Source: Campylobacter concisus
GTDB lineage: Bacteria > Campylobacterota > Campylobacteria > Campylobacterales > Campylobacteraceae
Reading direction: 5' to 3'
DNA: 64,000 bases
NCBI RefSeq assembly: GCF_003048575.1
Contig: NZ_PIRZ01000001.1
Coordinates: 248,001-312,000, forward strand
A program made the translations under genes and the position numbers. Under the pieces are notes generated by a model, which did not search any database, was not told the DNA's origin, and worked only from the letters and a program-made list of their open reading frames with translations. Positions 53,414 to 63,942 of this stretch are shown here, piece after piece (the stretch's first letter is position 1; every line of letters begins with the position of its first letter).

Positions 53414-55171
53414 TTAAGCCTTTTGCTCTTTTTCTCTTATCCTTAGTCCTAGCTCCCTAAGCTGTTCGTTGCTAGCGTAGCTTGGTGCTTTTGTGAGCGG
53501 GCACTGAGCACGCTGTGTTTTAGGGAAGGCTATAACATCACGGATCGAGCCTGCTTTATTTACAAGCATATTTAGCCTGTCAAATCCGATCGCGATACCA
53601 CCATGTGGAGGCGCGCCAAATGTCAAGGCATCAAGCAAGAAGCCAAATTTCTCACGCTGCTCCTCTTCGTCTATGCCAAGAAGTTTAAAGACTTTTTGTT
53701 GGATGTCATTTTTGTGAATTCTTATACTTCCGCCGCCAAGCTCAAAGCCGTTTAAAACAACGTCGTGAGCGATAGATAGGATATCCTCAAGATCAGGCTC
53801 ATCTATATTTTTTGGCATAGTAAATGGATGGTGCATCGCAGAGTAGCTGCCATCGTCGTTTTGCTCAAACATCGGGAAGTCAAGCACCCATAAAAACTCA
53901 AGCTTGTCTTGATCGATTATACCCATTTGTTCTGCTAGAAAAATTCTAAATCTTCCCATATAATCAAGCACGACTTTTTTCTTGCCAGCACCGAAGAATA
54001 CAACGTCGCCAACTTTTAGTTCACATCTTGAGACGATCTCATCAAGATCGCTTTGCTCGAAAAATTTGCAAAGCGGGCCTTTTAGTCCTTCTTCTTTCAT
54101 TTGGAAGTAGCCAAGCCCTTGTGCTCCAAATTTACGTACAAATTCTTCAAATCTATTCATCTCGCGTTTACTAAAGATGTTGTCGCCATTTGGCACTTTT
54201 AGCGCTTTTATGCGGTTTTTCTTCTTATCTTTTGCGATCCCGCTAAAAATTTCATTACTTGAGCGTTCAAAAATATCAATTACATCAACCATTTTGAGGT
54301 CATATCTGAGGTCTGGCTTGTCTGAACCGTAAGTCTCGGTAGCCTCTTTGTAGCTCATGCGTCTAAATGGTGTTTTGATGTCGTGCCCGCAGGCTTTAAA
54401 GATATCTTTTAGCATCGTCTCGGCCATATTTATGATATCTTCTTGCTCTACAAAGCTCATTTCGATATCTATTTGAGTAAATTCTGGTTGGCGATCAGCC
54501 CTTAGATCTTCGTCGCGGAAGCATTTTGCTATCTGAAAATACTTATCAAAACCAGAACACATCAAAAGCTGCTTAAATAGCTGTGGGCTTTGTGGTAGCG
54601 CATAAAACTGACCTGGATACACGCGGCTCGGTACTAGGTAGTCTCTCGCACCTTCTGGAGTTGCGCGTGTTAAAACCGGAGTTTCAAATTCGATAAAGCC
54701 CATTTTATCTAGGCTGTTTCTAGCTGCGATCGCTGCACGAGAACGCATTTTAAATATATTTTGCAAGCGCTCGCTTCTAAGGTCTAGAAAGCGGTATTTT
54801 AGCCTGATGTCCTCATTTACGCTCTCATCGCCTATCATAAATGGTAGCGGCTCGCTTGGGTTTTCAATGATGAGCTCGCTTACTATCACCTCTATCTCGC
54901 CAGTTTTTAGCTTTGGATTGGTTAGCCCTTCGCCTCTAGCTCTTACTTTTCCTTTTGCTTTTAAGACATATTCATCTCTTACTTTTGCAGCAATATCATG
55001 TGCTTCTTTGCTGTCAGCGGGGTCACAAACTAACTGTATAAGCCCACTAACATCTCTTAAGTCGATGAAAATGACGCCACCATGATCTCTATATGTGTTT
55101 GCCCAGCCACAAAGTATTACTTCTTTGCTGATATCAGCTTTGCTAAGATCGGTGCAATAATGACTTCGCAT
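53414..55171 (-). CDS. aspS: Aspartyl-tRNA synthetase (likely non-discriminating Asp/Asn type)
   Basis: 585 residues, class II. An N-terminal OB anticodon domain ([35 protein letters not shown]) is followed by a catalytic core with motif 2 [20 protein letters not shown] and motif 3 [14 protein letters not shown], plus a bacterial GAD insertion. Organisms of this group commonly make Asn-tRNA by transamidation from Asp-tRNA(Asn), which needs a non-discriminating enzyme; that is family knowledge, not seen here. Confidence 0.96.
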   Translation of the reverse strand: MRSHYCTDLSKADISKEVILCGWANTYRDHGGVIFIDLRDVSGLIQLVCDPADSKEAHDIAAKVRDEYVLKAKGKVRARGEGLTNPKLKTGEIEVIVSELIIENPSEPLPFMIGDESVNEDIRLKYRFLDLRSERLQNIFKMRSRAAIAARNSLDKMGFIEFETPVLTRATPEGARDYLVPSRVYPGQFYALPQSPQLFKQLLMCSGFDKYFQIAKCFRDEDLRADRQPEFTQIDIEMSFVEQEDIINMAETMLKDIFKACGHDIKTPFRRMSYKEATETYGSDKPDLRYDLKMVDVIDIFERSSNEIFSGIAKDKKKNRIKALKVPNGDNIFSKREMNRFEEFVRKFGAQGLGYFQMKEEGLKGPLCKFFEQSDLDEIVSRCELKVGDVVFFGAGKKKVVLDYMGRFRIFLAEQMGIIDQDKLEFLWVLDFPMFEQNDDGSYSAMHHPFTMPKNIDEPDLEDILSIAHDVVLNGFELGGGSIRIHKNDIQQKVFKLLGIDEEEQREKFGFLLDALTFGAPPHGGIAIGFDRLNMLVNKAGSIRDVIAFPKTQRAQCPLTKAPSYASNEQLRELGLRIREKEQKA

Positions 55172-55263
55172 AAAATGCTCCTTTGCAATGTTTTTTAGGC
55201 AATTATAATCGCTTTTTTCTTTTGAAAAGCTTTGTTAAAATAAAATATGTTACAATCATTTAC

Positions 55264-56139
55264 ATGGAAAATGAACAAAAATTTAATACTTTTTGCACAA
55301 AAAAAGTGGGACTCATTGCCAAAGATTATCCATTGTTTAGGCAAGATTTAAAAAAGCTAGAAAAAATTTTATCAAAATATAGTGCAGAAATTTTACTTGA
55401 GAAAAATTGTGCCAAGCGTATAGAAAAAAATGGTTTTGAGCTTATAAAATTAGCCAAAGAGTGCGAATTTTTAATCACGCTTGGCGGTGATGGCACTATA
55501 ATCTCGACTTGTAGAAAACTAGCTCATATCTCGCCACTTGTCCTTGGCATACACGCTGGTAAGCTAGGCTTTTTGACAGATATCACGATTGGCGAGAGTG
55601 AGAAATTTTTTAAAGACTTTTTTGATGATAAATTTGAGGTGGAAACGCCTTTTATGCTTGATGTGACGCTTCACAAAAATGATGGCAAAACCGAGCAAAA
55701 AATAGCATTTAACGATGCAGTCATCGTTAGTAAAAATGGTGGTTCGATGACGCATATCGAGGCACTTTTAAATGAAAAATATTTTAATTCATATTTTGGT
55801 GACGGCGTTATAGTAGCGACACCTGCTGGAACAACGGCATATAACATGAGCGCAAATGGCCCTATTATCTATCCATTAAGCGAAGTTTTTACAGTAACTC
55901 CCATCTGCTCGCACTCACTTACACAGCGCCCAGTTGTACTTACAAAAAATCACACGGTTAAATTTAGAACAAATAGCGACGCCATTTTAGTAATAGACGG
56001 ACAAGATAGATTTGATATGAGTAAAATTTCAGCCGTTAGCATGAGCCTTAGCAACAAAAAAGCGAGGCTGATACGCCACATCGGCAGGGATTATTTTCAA
56101 ATTTTAAAAGAGAAACTTCACTGGGGTTATAATGATTGA
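55264..56139 (+). CDS. nadK: NAD kinase
   Basis: A 291-residue NAD kinase (NAD + ATP to NADP). GGDGTIIST holds the catalytic GGDG motif, with [31 protein letters not shown] and the final [13 protein letters not shown] at 55264 (MENEQ) gives the usual length; an ATG at 55183 would add 27 unlikely residues. It overlaps recN by 8 bp. Confidence 0.93.
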   Translation: MENEQKFNTFCTKKVGLIAKDYPLFRQDLKKLEKILSKYSAEILLEKNCAKRIEKNGFELIKLAKECEFLITLGGDGTIISTCRKLAHISPLVLGIHAGKLGFLTDITIGESEKFFKDFFDDKFEVETPFMLDVTLHKNDGKTEQKIAFNDAVIVSKNGGSMTHIEALLNEKYFNSYFGDGVIVATPAGTTAYNMSANGPIIYPLSEVFTVTPICSHSLTQRPVVLTKNHTVKFRTNSDAILVIDGQDRFDMSKISAVSMSLSNKKARLIRHIGRDYFQILKEKLHWGYND

Positions 56140-57652
56140 TCGAATTTTGATTAAAGATTATCTAAATTTTAAAAATGTCGAGCTAAATTTCAAAGAGGGG
56201 CTTAGCGTATTTACGGGCGTTAGTGGCGCTGGTAAGTCGGTGCTAATGAGCGCCATAATGGCTGTTTTTGGGCTAAAAGATAGCGAGGCAAGGCTAATAG
56301 AAGCTGACGTGGAGCATAAATTTGAGCTTGATGAGTTTGGTATAGAAAACGAAGAGGTCAATATTTTCAAGCTTTTAAAAGATAAAAGCACGAGATATTT
56401 TATAAATCAGCAAGCCATCTCAAAGAAAAATTTAGCTCAAGTGGCGCGTGAGCATATCAAATATCTCTCGGCAAAAGAGGCAAACGAGTTTGAAAATGAG
56501 AAATTTCTAAATTTGCTTGACAGGCTAGAAATTTCGAAAAATGAGAAATTTAAAGAAACAAAGCAGGAATTTGAAGAGACCTTTTTGGAATTTTCTAAAA
56601 TTTCAAAAGAGCTAGCCACTATAAAAGAGGAAGAGAAAAAGGTCGAGGAGCTAAAGGAGCTTGCTAGCTTTGAGATCGAGAAGATAAGAAGTGTAGGGCC
56701 TAAAAAAGGCGAGTTTGAAGAGCTCATGGAGACTAAAAAAAGGCTTAGTAAAAAGGATAAGATAAATGAAGCGTGGGCTAGGGCTGAGCGGATATTTGAG
56801 CTAGAGCACAGCGTAAATGAGGCGCTAAGTATCAGCGATCTTGATAATGGCTTTTTTGAAGATGCAATGAACGAGCTAAGGGTTGCAAGAGATAGCCTAA
56901 ATATGGAAGAGCTTGATGATATTGACGTTGAGAGCGTGCTTGATAGGATAGAGGCGCTAAATGCTATTATTAGGCGATATGGCAGTGAGGAAGAGGCGCT
57001 AGAGGCACTTGATAAAAAGGAAAAAGAGCTTGCCAGATATGAAAATTTAAGCTTTGAAAAGAGCGAGCTTGAGAAGAAATTTGAAATTTTAAGCAAAAAG
57101 GCAAATGAGCTTGCCAGCGTTTTAAGCAGGGTAAGGGGCGTAAATTTAAAAGAGCTTGAGAGTATGATAAATTTATATTTAAAAGAGCTTTATATGCCAG
57201 ATATTACGCTAAAAATAGAAGAAAAAAGACTTGATATTTTAGGACTTGATGAGGTTTGTCTAAATTTAAATGAGACTTCGCTTAAAAATTTAAGTTCAGG
57301 CGAGCTAAACCGCCTAAGACTGGCTTTTATAGCCGCATCTAGTGAGATTACAAAAACGGGCGGTGATGTCATCATACTTGATGAAATAGATGCAAATTTA
57401 AGCGGAAAAGAGGCTATGAGTATCGCAAATGTTTTGCTTAAGCTTGCAAATTTTTATCAAATTTTTGCCATTTCACATCAGCCACAGCTTAGCTCAAAGG
57501 CAAATTCACACTTTTTAGTAGAGCGTCATGGAGAAAACTCGGTCGTAAGAGAGCTTGATAAAGAGGAGCGTGTAAATGAGCTTGCGCGTATGATAAGTGG
57601 CGAGCACATAAGCGAAGAAGCGATAAATTTTGCGAAAGGGCTTTTAAAGTAG
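56132..57652 (+). CDS. recN: DNA repair protein RecN
   Basis: A 506-residue SMC-like ATPase in double-strand break repair. Walker [15 protein letters not shown], two helical coiled-coil arms (about 120-360), signature [13 protein letters not shown] and Walker [14 protein letters not shown]. It is slightly shorter than E. coli RecN (553), as normal in Campylobacter. Preceded by nadK overlap. Confidence 0.95.
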   Translation: MIDRILIKDYLNFKNVELNFKEGLSVFTGVSGAGKSVLMSAIMAVFGLKDSEARLIEADVEHKFELDEFGIENEEVNIFKLLKDKSTRYFINQQAISKKNLAQVAREHIKYLSAKEANEFENEKFLNLLDRLEISKNEKFKETKQEFEETFLEFSKISKELATIKEEEKKVEELKELASFEIEKIRSVGPKKGEFEELMETKKRLSKKDKINEAWARAERIFELEHSVNEALSISDLDNGFFEDAMNELRVARDSLNMEELDDIDVESVLDRIEALNAIIRRYGSEEEALEALDKKEKELARYENLSFEKSELEKKFEILSKKANELASVLSRVRGVNLKELESMINLYLKELYMPDITLKIEEKRLDILGLDEVCLNLNETSLKNLSSGELNRLRLAFIAASSEITKTGGDVIILDEIDANLSGKEAMSIANVLLKLANFYQIFAISHQPQLSSKANSHFLVERHGENSVVRELDKEERVNELARMISGEHISEEAINFAKGLLK

Positions 57653-57681
57653 CTTAATTTAAATTATTAATTTAAGCTTTA
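57651..57681 (+). terminator. Weak hairpin after recN
   Basis: AGCTTAA (57651-57657) pairs with TTAAGCT (57672-57678), with partial pairing inside the loop. The T-run is short. It includes the recN stop. Confidence 0.4.
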
Positions 57682-57740
57682 TAAATAAATTTATTTGATA
57701 AAATCGTCACTAATTTGATAAAAATTTTTGTAGGAATAAT

Positions 57741-58997
57741 ATGGAAAGAATCCTTGTAGTTGATGATAATAAGGCGTTAGCAAAGCTGATTGTTATGCAA
57801 ATGGAAAAGAGCATTGATGATATGACAATTGATGTTGCATATAGTTTTGCCGAGGCTAAGACGCTAATTAGCGAGCATGATAAAGATTATTTTATGACTA
57901 TTTTGGATTTAAATTTGCCAGATGCTCCAAATGGCGAGATCGTTGATTATGCACTTTCCAAAGGACTTTCAGCTATTGTTTTAACAGGTAGCATTGATGA
58001 TGAAACAAGGCAAAATTTTATAAATAAAGATATTGTTGATTATGTTTATAAAGGAAATATGGACGATATCAACTATATCTTTCAAATGATAAATAGACTG
58101 AGCAAAAATAGACAATACAAGGTTTTGGTTGTTGAAGACTCGCTCCCTTTTAGAAATATGATAAAAAAGATATTAACTAGCCTTCAGTTTAAAGTTTTGG
58201 CTGCGGCTCATGGCGAAGAGGCAATGAGTTATTTTGCAGATAATCCTGATATAAATCTTGTAATAACTGATTATAGAATGCCGGTAAAAGATGGCCTTGA
58301 AGTTTTAAAAGAGGTTAGAAAAGAAAAAGATAAAAATAGTCTTGGCGTAATCGTTATGACATCTCCTAGCGAAAAGACTGATGCGTCAATATTCTTAAAA
58401 AATGGTGCGAGCGACTTTATAGCAAAACCATTTTCAAAAGAAGAGCTAATATGTCGTGTTAATAATACGATTGAAGCGATGGAAAATATAAATAAGATAG
58501 CAAATTTTGCAAATCGTGACTTCTTGACCGGGGTTTATAATAGAAGATTTTTTTATTCCGACGTGGAAGAGTATGTCCAGGCAGCTGAAGAGACCAATGA
58601 GCCTTATGCTTTTGCAATGATTGATATTGATTATTTTAAGAAGATAAATGATACATATGGCCATGATGGCGGAGATAGGATACTAAAATCAATCGCAAAA
58701 ATTTTAAATGACAATACAAAAGGAAGTGATATCGTTGCTAGATTTGGTGGCGAAGAGTTTTGTGTTGTACTTAAAAAGATAAGCCAAGAAGAAGCTGTCA
58801 AATTTTTTGTAAATTTACGAGCCAAAGTGGCTGAAAATGAAGTAACTATAAAAAAGGAAAAAGTAAAAGTTACTATATCAATAGGTGTATCTTTTGGCAA
58901 TGGGCATTGCGAGATAGACGATATGCTTGAGGCTTGCGATTCAGCACTTTACATCGCAAAAGAAAATGGTAGAAATAGAGTAGAAATAGCTTTATGA
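57741..58997 (+). CDS. cbrR: Response regulator with two receiver domains and GGDEF output (CbrR-like)
   Basis: A 418-residue protein. Receiver 1 spans about 1-120 (phospho-Asp in MTILDLNLPD), receiver 2 about 130-250 (LVITDYRMPVKDG), GGDEF about 265-418 (DFLTGVYNRRFFYSD, FAMIDIDYFKKINDTYGHDGGD, RFGGEEFCVV). The GGEEF active site is intact, so it should make cyclic di-GMP. C. jejuni CbrR (Cj0643), in the same gene order, affects bile salt resistance. It overlaps tatD by 4 bp. Confidence 0.93.
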   Translation: MERILVVDDNKALAKLIVMQMEKSIDDMTIDVAYSFAEAKTLISEHDKDYFMTILDLNLPDAPNGEIVDYALSKGLSAIVLTGSIDDETRQNFINKDIVDYVYKGNMDDINYIFQMINRLSKNRQYKVLVVEDSLPFRNMIKKILTSLQFKVLAAAHGEEAMSYFADNPDINLVITDYRMPVKDGLEVLKEVRKEKDKNSLGVIVMTSPSEKTDASIFLKNGASDFIAKPFSKEELICRVNNTIEAMENINKIANFANRDFLTGVYNRRFFYSDVEEYVQAAEETNEPYAFAMIDIDYFKKINDTYGHDGGDRILKSIAKILNDNTKGSDIVARFGGEEFCVVLKKISQEEAVKFFVNLRAKVAENEVTIKKEKVKVTISIGVSFGNGHCEIDDMLEACDSALYIAKENGRNRVEIAL

Positions 58998-59779
58998 TTA
59001 TAGATACGCATTGTCATTTAGATAGTAAAGTTTATGATCCTGACCTTGATAAAATTTTAGATGAAGCTAGAAATTTAGGGCTAAAAGGCTTTATTATCCC
59101 GGGAGCTGATATCAATGATTTACCAAAAGCGGCTAAAATAGCGCATGAAAATTCTGACATTTTCTTTGCCGCTGGAGTTCATCCATATGATAAAGAGAGT
59201 TTTAGTATTGAAATTTTAAGAAATTTTGCCAAAGATGAAAAGTGTGTGGCAATGGGTGAATGCGGTCTGGACTACTTTCGCTTACCAAAAGATGAAAGTG
59301 AAAAGATAAAAGAAAAAGAGGATCAAAAACGTATTTTTTTAGCTCAACTTGATTTGGCTGTTGAGTTAAAAAAACCCGTTATTCTTCACATTAGGGAGGC
59401 TAATGAGGACTCTTTTAATATCTTAAAAGAGTATGCACCAAAGCTTGAAGCTGGAGCGATTTTGCACTGTTATAATGCTTCGCCACTTCTTTTAGAGCTT
59501 TGTAAATTTGGGAATTTTTACTTTGGCATAGGCGGTGTTTTAACATTTAAAAATGCTAAAAATTTAGTCGAAATTTTGCCAAAAATCCCATTTGATAGGA
59601 TAGTTATTGAAACTGACGCTCCTTATCTCACGCCAGAACCAAATCGTGGCAAGAGAAATGAGCCGGCGTTTACGACATTTGTTGCTAAAAAGATAGCTGA
59701 AATTTTAAACCTTGAGTTTGAAGTTGTTTGTGAAAAAACTTCAAATAATGCCAAAAGGTTGTTTAAGTGCTTTGCTTAA
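58994..59779 (+). CDS. tatD: TatD family metal-dependent DNase
   Basis: 261 residues. Metal ligands: IIDTHCHLDS, AMGECGLDYF, LHIREANEDSF, AILHCYNA and VIETDAPYLTPEP. TatD enzymes are Mg/Mn-dependent 3'-5' exonucleases of single-stranded DNA/RNA. It starts by overlap with cbrR and ends before a palindromic terminator. Confidence 0.94.
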   Translation: MIIDTHCHLDSKVYDPDLDKILDEARNLGLKGFIIPGADINDLPKAAKIAHENSDIFFAAGVHPYDKESFSIEILRNFAKDEKCVAMGECGLDYFRLPKDESEKIKEKEDQKRIFLAQLDLAVELKKPVILHIREANEDSFNILKEYAPKLEAGAILHCYNASPLLLELCKFGNFYFGIGGVLTFKNAKNLVEILPKIPFDRIVIETDAPYLTPEPNRGKRNEPAFTTFVAKKIAEILNLEFEVVCEKTSNNAKRLFKCFA

Positions 59780-59799
59780 ATTTTGAGCGTTGCACTTGT

Positions 59800-59824
59800 T
59801 TAAGATGCTAGCATCTTAAGTTTT
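59800..59824 (+). terminator. Palindromic terminator after tatD
   Basis: TTAAGATGCTAGCATCTTAA, a 20-bp perfect palindrome, followed by GTTTT. Confidence 0.65.
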
Positions 59825-59843
59825 GACACGAAAAAGGATAGAA

Positions 59844-61055
59844 ATGAAAGCAATGCTTAAAATATTTTTAATGTTTGCATGTAGTACCTTGCTACTGGCA
59901 AATACACCTGAAAAAAGCTCATACGACACTCAGGTAAAAATTTTAAAAGAGCTAGATATTGATGCTAGCTTTATGAAGACTTCTCACTATGCAAAGATGA
60001 GGCAAGGTATCAAACAATCACAACTTGAAACATTTACAGATGCTCTAAAAAATGGTTATATGTATATACCGATGGTAAAAGAGCAGATCAAAAAATCAGG
60101 CGTACCTGAGTCATTCTTTTATCTAGCTATGATAGAATCAGGCTTTTCAAATCACACAGTCTCAAACGCAAAAGCTACTGGCATGTGGCAGTTTATGGAG
60201 CAAACGGCTAGACTGCATGGACTAAAGGTAGGACAGTATGTCGATGAGAGAAAAGATCCAGTAGAGTCTACTATTGCAGCAACAAATTATCTAAAGTCGC
60301 TTAAAAATCAATTTGGCAAGTGGTATCTAGCAGCTATGGCCTATAACTGCGGTGATGGTGCCTTAAAAAGAGCCATACAAAAAGCTGGCACAGATGACCT
60401 TGTAACGCTTCTTGACGCAGAGAAAAAATACCTTCCAGCCGAAACTAGAAATTTTGTTATCAAAATTTTAAGAGCAGCATATACTGCAAAAGACGCAGAC
60501 TTCTTGATGTCTAAAGATTCATCTTTATTGAATATAAACGGAGGACTAAAGCTTGTAAAAGTAAAAGTACCTGGCGGTACAAATTTAGCTCAAATAGGCG
60601 ATAGTATCGGCCTTAGTACAAAAAAGATGAAAAATAACAACCCGCATTTAAAATTTGTATTTACTCCGCCAACTCTAAAAGATTATTATGTTTATATCCC
60701 TGAAAATAAAAAACAACTTTTTGCAGAAAATTTCAAGCCATTTAAAGGTAAAAATAATTTTTATACCTACGTTGTAAAAAAAGGCGAAACACTACTTTCT
60801 ATCTCTAAAAAAACAGGTGTTAGTCATAGAGCGATCAAAGACTACAATGAACTTAGTACAAATGCCGTAAGCTATAATCAAAAACTAATTATTCCATTTT
60901 CCGCACAAAATAAATCTCAAAACTATATAGTCCAAACTGGTGACACGATAGCTTCTTTATCTAAAAAATTTAATGTGAGTGAAAAAGATTTAAAAGATGC
61001 AAATTCTTTTGCTAGTTCAAATTTAAATGTTGGAGCAAATATTGTCATACCATAA
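59844..61055 (+). CDS. mltD: Membrane-bound lytic murein transglycosylase MltD
   Basis: 403 residues, starting at 59844 after AAGGATAG. A signal peptide (MLKIFLMFACSTLLLANT) is followed by the SLT domain (ESGFSNHTVSNAKATGMWQF contains the catalytic Glu of YLAMIESGF). AYNCGDGALKRAI follows. One degenerate and two clear LysM repeats (YVVKKGETLLSISKKTGVS, YIVQTGDTIASLSKKFNVS) bind peptidoglycan. It overlaps rlpA. Confidence 0.94.
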   Translation: MKAMLKIFLMFACSTLLLANTPEKSSYDTQVKILKELDIDASFMKTSHYAKMRQGIKQSQLETFTDALKNGYMYIPMVKEQIKKSGVPESFFYLAMIESGFSNHTVSNAKATGMWQFMEQTARLHGLKVGQYVDERKDPVESTIAATNYLKSLKNQFGKWYLAAMAYNCGDGALKRAIQKAGTDDLVTLLDAEKKYLPAETRNFVIKILRAAYTAKDADFLMSKDSSLLNINGGLKLVKVKVPGGTNLAQIGDSIGLSTKKMKNNNPHLKFVFTPPTLKDYYVYIPENKKQLFAENFKPFKGKNNFYTYVVKKGETLLSISKKTGVSHRAIKDYNELSTNAVSYNQKLIIPFSAQNKSQNYIVQTGDTIASLSKKFNVSEKDLKDANSFASSNLNVGANIVIP

Positions 61056-61899
61056 GAGCCTAAAATTTTATATAGGACTAAGTTTTACTCTTCTAGTTAC
61101 TGGTTGCTCTTGGAACGGGGCACCATTTACACCAAGTGGCCCAACTAATGTAAAGGGCAACAATTCAGCTTCTATCCAAAAAGCAACAATGAGACCTTAC
61201 ACGATAAATGGCAAAACATACTACCCAACCGTTGTAAGCGTTGGTGATAAGGCAAGCGGTACGGCAAGCTGGTATGGTCCAAATTTTCATGGCAAAACAA
61301 CCTCAAACGGCGAAATTTATAATATGTACAACATGACTGCAGCACACAAAACTTTGCCGATGAATACGATCCTTAAAGTAACAAATTTAAGAAATCAAAA
61401 AAGCGTCATTGTTCGCGTAAATGATCGTGGACCTTTTGTGGCTGATAGAGTTTTAGACCTTTCAAAGGCGGCTGCAACTAAACTTGATATTATCGGTACA
61501 GGCACAGCTCCAGTCAGTATGGAAGTCATAGGCTTTAATGAAGATATTAATGCTGTTGCAAGCATTAACACTCAAGCAAAACCGACAAGCACTGGCATAA
61601 AAGTGCCAAATCCAGTCTCTCCGACAGCTCCAACTGGAGGTATTATTATTTCTTCAGAGCAACGAGTCGTAGGTGGAGATTTTATGGTGCAAATTGGCTC
61701 ATTTAAAAACCTTGAGGGCGCAAACAGATATCAAAGAGAGCATCAAAGCATAGATGGTTACAAGTCGGTAGTTAGGACATTTACTATAGATGGCTCGACC
61801 ATTTATAGGGTATTTTTAAATGGCTTTAGAAGTGAGGACGAGGCTAGGGATTATGCAAGAAGCGGTAAATTCCAAGGTGCATTTATAGTAAGAGGTTAG
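61042..61899 (+). CDS. rlpA: Septal ring lytic transglycosylase RlpA (lipoprotein)
   Basis: About 285 residues. Lipobox LLVTGC-SW, then the double-psi beta-barrel domain (GTASWYGPNFHGKTTSNGE, TILKVTNLRNQKSVIVRVND, RGPFVADRVLDLS) and a C-terminal SPOR domain (FMVQIGSFKNLEGANRYQRE). The best start is TTG at 61042 with GGAG 6 bases upstream; ATG at 61027 is an alternative. Both overlap mltD, a functionally linked peptidoglycan gene. Confidence 0.93.
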   Translation: MSYHKSLKFYIGLSFTLLVTGCSWNGAPFTPSGPTNVKGNNSASIQKATMRPYTINGKTYYPTVVSVGDKASGTASWYGPNFHGKTTSNGEIYNMYNMTAAHKTLPMNTILKVTNLRNQKSVIVRVNDRGPFVADRVLDLSKAAATKLDIIGTGTAPVSMEVIGFNEDINAVASINTQAKPTSTGIKVPNPVSPTAPTGGIIISSEQRVVGGDFMVQIGSFKNLEGANRYQREHQSIDGYKSVVRTFTIDGSTIYRVFLNGFRSEDEARDYARSGKFQGAFIVRG

Positions 61900-61902
61900 G
61901 GC

Positions 61903-62490
61903 GTGAGAGAAGAAATTTTAGAGCTAACTAGAAATACAAAAGAGACACAAATCTCAATGAAGCTTAAAATTTATGGCTCTGGTATTGCAAAGATAGATAC
62001 TGGCATTGGCTTTTTTGACCATATGCTTGAAGCTTTTACAAAGCATTCTTTGCTTGATCTTGAAATTTCATGCAAGGGCGACACGTATGTGGATTTTCAC
62101 CACAGCGTTGAGGATGTAGGCATAGTTTTGGGTCAGCTTTTAAAAGAGGCCTTGTATCCTTTAAGTGGTGTTGAGAGATTTGGCGAGGCAAGCGTTGTTA
62201 TGGATGAGGCGGCTGTTTTTTGCACACTAGATCTTAGCAATAGAGCCTATCTTGTATATGAAAATTTTAATGAAAATGCCAAGGTTGGCGAGTTTGACAC
62301 GGAGCTTGTGGAAGAGTTTTTTAGAGCAGTTGCGATAAATTCAGCCATCACTCTTCATCTAAATCAAATTCGTGGCAAAAATACTCATCACATCATCGAA
62401 GTAACATTTAAATCATTTGCCGTCGCACTTCGTAGAGCGCTTGCTAAAAACGCAAGGATAGGCACACCAAGCACAAAAGGCGTTTTATGA
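61903..62490 (+). CDS. hisB: Imidazoleglycerol-phosphate dehydratase
   Basis: 195 residues, monofunctional HisB (no phosphatase domain), the sixth step of histidine synthesis. Signatures are GIGFFDHMLEAFTKHSLLDL, DFHHSVEDVGIVLG and HIIEVTFKSFAVALRRAL with metal-binding His/Glu. Start GTG, 4 bases after rlpA; overlaps kdsC by ATGA. Confidence 0.96.
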   Translation: MREEILELTRNTKETQISMKLKIYGSGIAKIDTGIGFFDHMLEAFTKHSLLDLEISCKGDTYVDFHHSVEDVGIVLGQLLKEALYPLSGVERFGEASVVMDEAAVFCTLDLSNRAYLVYENFNENAKVGEFDTELVEEFFRAVAINSAITLHLNQIRGKNTHHIIEVTFKSFAVALRRALAKNARIGTPSTKGVL

Positions 62491-62975
62491 TAGAGATTAT
62501 ATTTTTAGATGTTGATGGCTGCCTGACTGATGGCAAGATCATATACAATGCAAATGGTGAAGAGCTTAAATTTTTTGATGTAAAAGATGGCTACGCGATA
62601 GAAAGCTGGCTAAAGCTTGGCAAAAAAGTAGCTATCATTACTGGTAGAAAGTCAGCCATCGTTGAGCGAAGGGCTGAAGATCTAAAGATAAATCACGTCT
62701 ATCAAGGTGTTGGTAATAAATTTGAAGTGGCGAGTGAGATATTAAAATTTGAAGGGCTTAGCTTTAAAAACGCAGCAGCTATTGGCGATGACTACAATGA
62801 CTATAAAATTTTAAATGCAGTTGCTTGGAGCTTTAAGCCAAAAGACGCGATAAAAGAGCTTGATGTAAAGACAAAACTAAAGCACAAAGGTGGCAATGGC
62901 GCGGTTAGAGAAATGATCGAGCTTATTATAAAATCAGAAAATTTATATGACGAGTGGTCTAAGCGTTGGTTGTAA
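62487..62975 (+). CDS. kdsC: 3-deoxy-D-manno-octulosonate 8-phosphate phosphatase KdsC
   Basis: 162 residues, HAD family. FLDVDGCLTDGKI holds motif I, TGRKSAIVERRAEDL motif II, and GDDYNDYKIL motif IV. It makes Kdo for LPS. It begins the run kdsC-lptC-lptA for outer-membrane assembly and overlaps lptC. Confidence 0.95.
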   Translation: MIEIIFLDVDGCLTDGKIIYNANGEELKFFDVKDGYAIESWLKLGKKVAIITGRKSAIVERRAEDLKINHVYQGVGNKFEVASEILKFEGLSFKNAAAIGDDYNDYKILNAVAWSFKPKDAIKELDVKTKLKHKGGNGAVREMIELIIKSENLYDEWSKRWL

Positions 62976-63493
62976 AAATTTTCTACTTCGTCGTGGCAAT
63001 TTTTAGTGTCGTGATGATATTTTTGGCAGCTCAAGATCCATACCTTGCAAATGTTTTAAAGATCGACACAAAGATATCAAATATGCAGATAAATGATGTG
63101 ATAGATTATGAGATAAATTCCACAAAAATAAGCGGAGTCTACGAGGCTGACGAGCTAAATAGATACAATGATAAAGATGAATTTTTGAGTTTTAAAGCAA
63201 AAATTTTAAGAGGAAATTTAAAACATTTTCTAAGCTCAGACAAAGCAATCTCACAAAACGACGAAATCATCTTTCAAAAGAATGCAAAATACGAAAACAA
63301 CGATAGTTTGAGATTTATAAGTGACGAAGTGATATATGGAACAAAAACAAAGATAGTAAGATCTGAAGCAAATTTCACGCTCATAAGAAATAATGATAAG
63401 GCACTGGGTGAGAGTGGAAGCTATGATCTTGGCAAAAAACAAACGCAGGTAAAAGGGTTAAGGGCATGGGTAGAAGAAAATCAGCGATTTTAG
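62966..63493 (+). CDS. lptC: LPS export ABC transporter periplasmic protein LptC
   Basis: 175 residues. One N-terminal membrane anchor (FYFVVAIFSVVMIFLAA, about 4-20) and a periplasmic beta-jellyroll-like domain with YEINSTKISGVYEADELNRY. LptC bridges LptBFG and LptA. The start is TTG, overlapping kdsC by 10 bp; lptA starts inside its 3' end by 28 bp. Confidence 0.85.
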   Translation: MVVKIFYFVVAIFSVVMIFLAAQDPYLANVLKIDTKISNMQINDVIDYEINSTKISGVYEADELNRYNDKDEFLSFKAKILRGNLKHFLSSDKAISQNDEIIFQKNAKYENNDSLRFISDEVIYGTKTKIVRSEANFTLIRNNDKALGESGSYDLGKKQTQVKGLRAWVEENQRF

Positions 63494-63942
63494 CGGTGAT
63501 ATTGGGTTTTACATTTTTAAATGCAGAGCAAGTTGAAATCACATCAAATGATTTTTTTGCAGATGAGAATAAGCAAACTAGTGAATTTGTAGGTAATGTA
63601 AATATCAAAAAGGGTTCATTTGATGAGCTTAAGGCGGATAAGGTGGTTGTCTATTTTGACAAAAAACGCCAGCCTATAAAATATGTGGCCACTGGCAATG
63701 CTAGAGCAAAAATTTTTATAAAAGATAAGCACTACGACGGCAAAGGCAATACTCTTACATACGAGCCAGCAAAACAGATCTATACTGTTAGTGGAAATGG
63801 CTATTTGCATGAAGTAGAAACTGATAAGAATGTTTATGGTGAAAAGATCGTTGTCAATCAAAAAGATGGCACATATAGTGTAAATAGTGATGAGAAAAAA
63901 CCTGTTAAATTTATCTTTCAGGTAGAGGAAAAAGATAAGTGA
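63466..63942 (+). CDS. lptA: LPS transport periplasmic protein LptA
   Basis: 158 residues with a signal peptide (SAILAVILGFTFLNA) and an OstA-like domain: VEITSNDFFADENKQ, FVGNVNIKKGSFDELKADKV, YTVSGNGYLHEV. It bridges inner and outer membrane in LPS transport. It follows lptC in the same operon. Confidence 0.92.
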   Translation: MGRRKSAILAVILGFTFLNAEQVEITSNDFFADENKQTSEFVGNVNIKKGSFDELKADKVVVYFDKKRQPIKYVATGNARAKIFIKDKHYDGKGNTLTYEPAKQIYTVSGNGYLHEVETDKNVYGEKIVVNQKDGTYSVNSDEKKPVKFIFQVEEKDK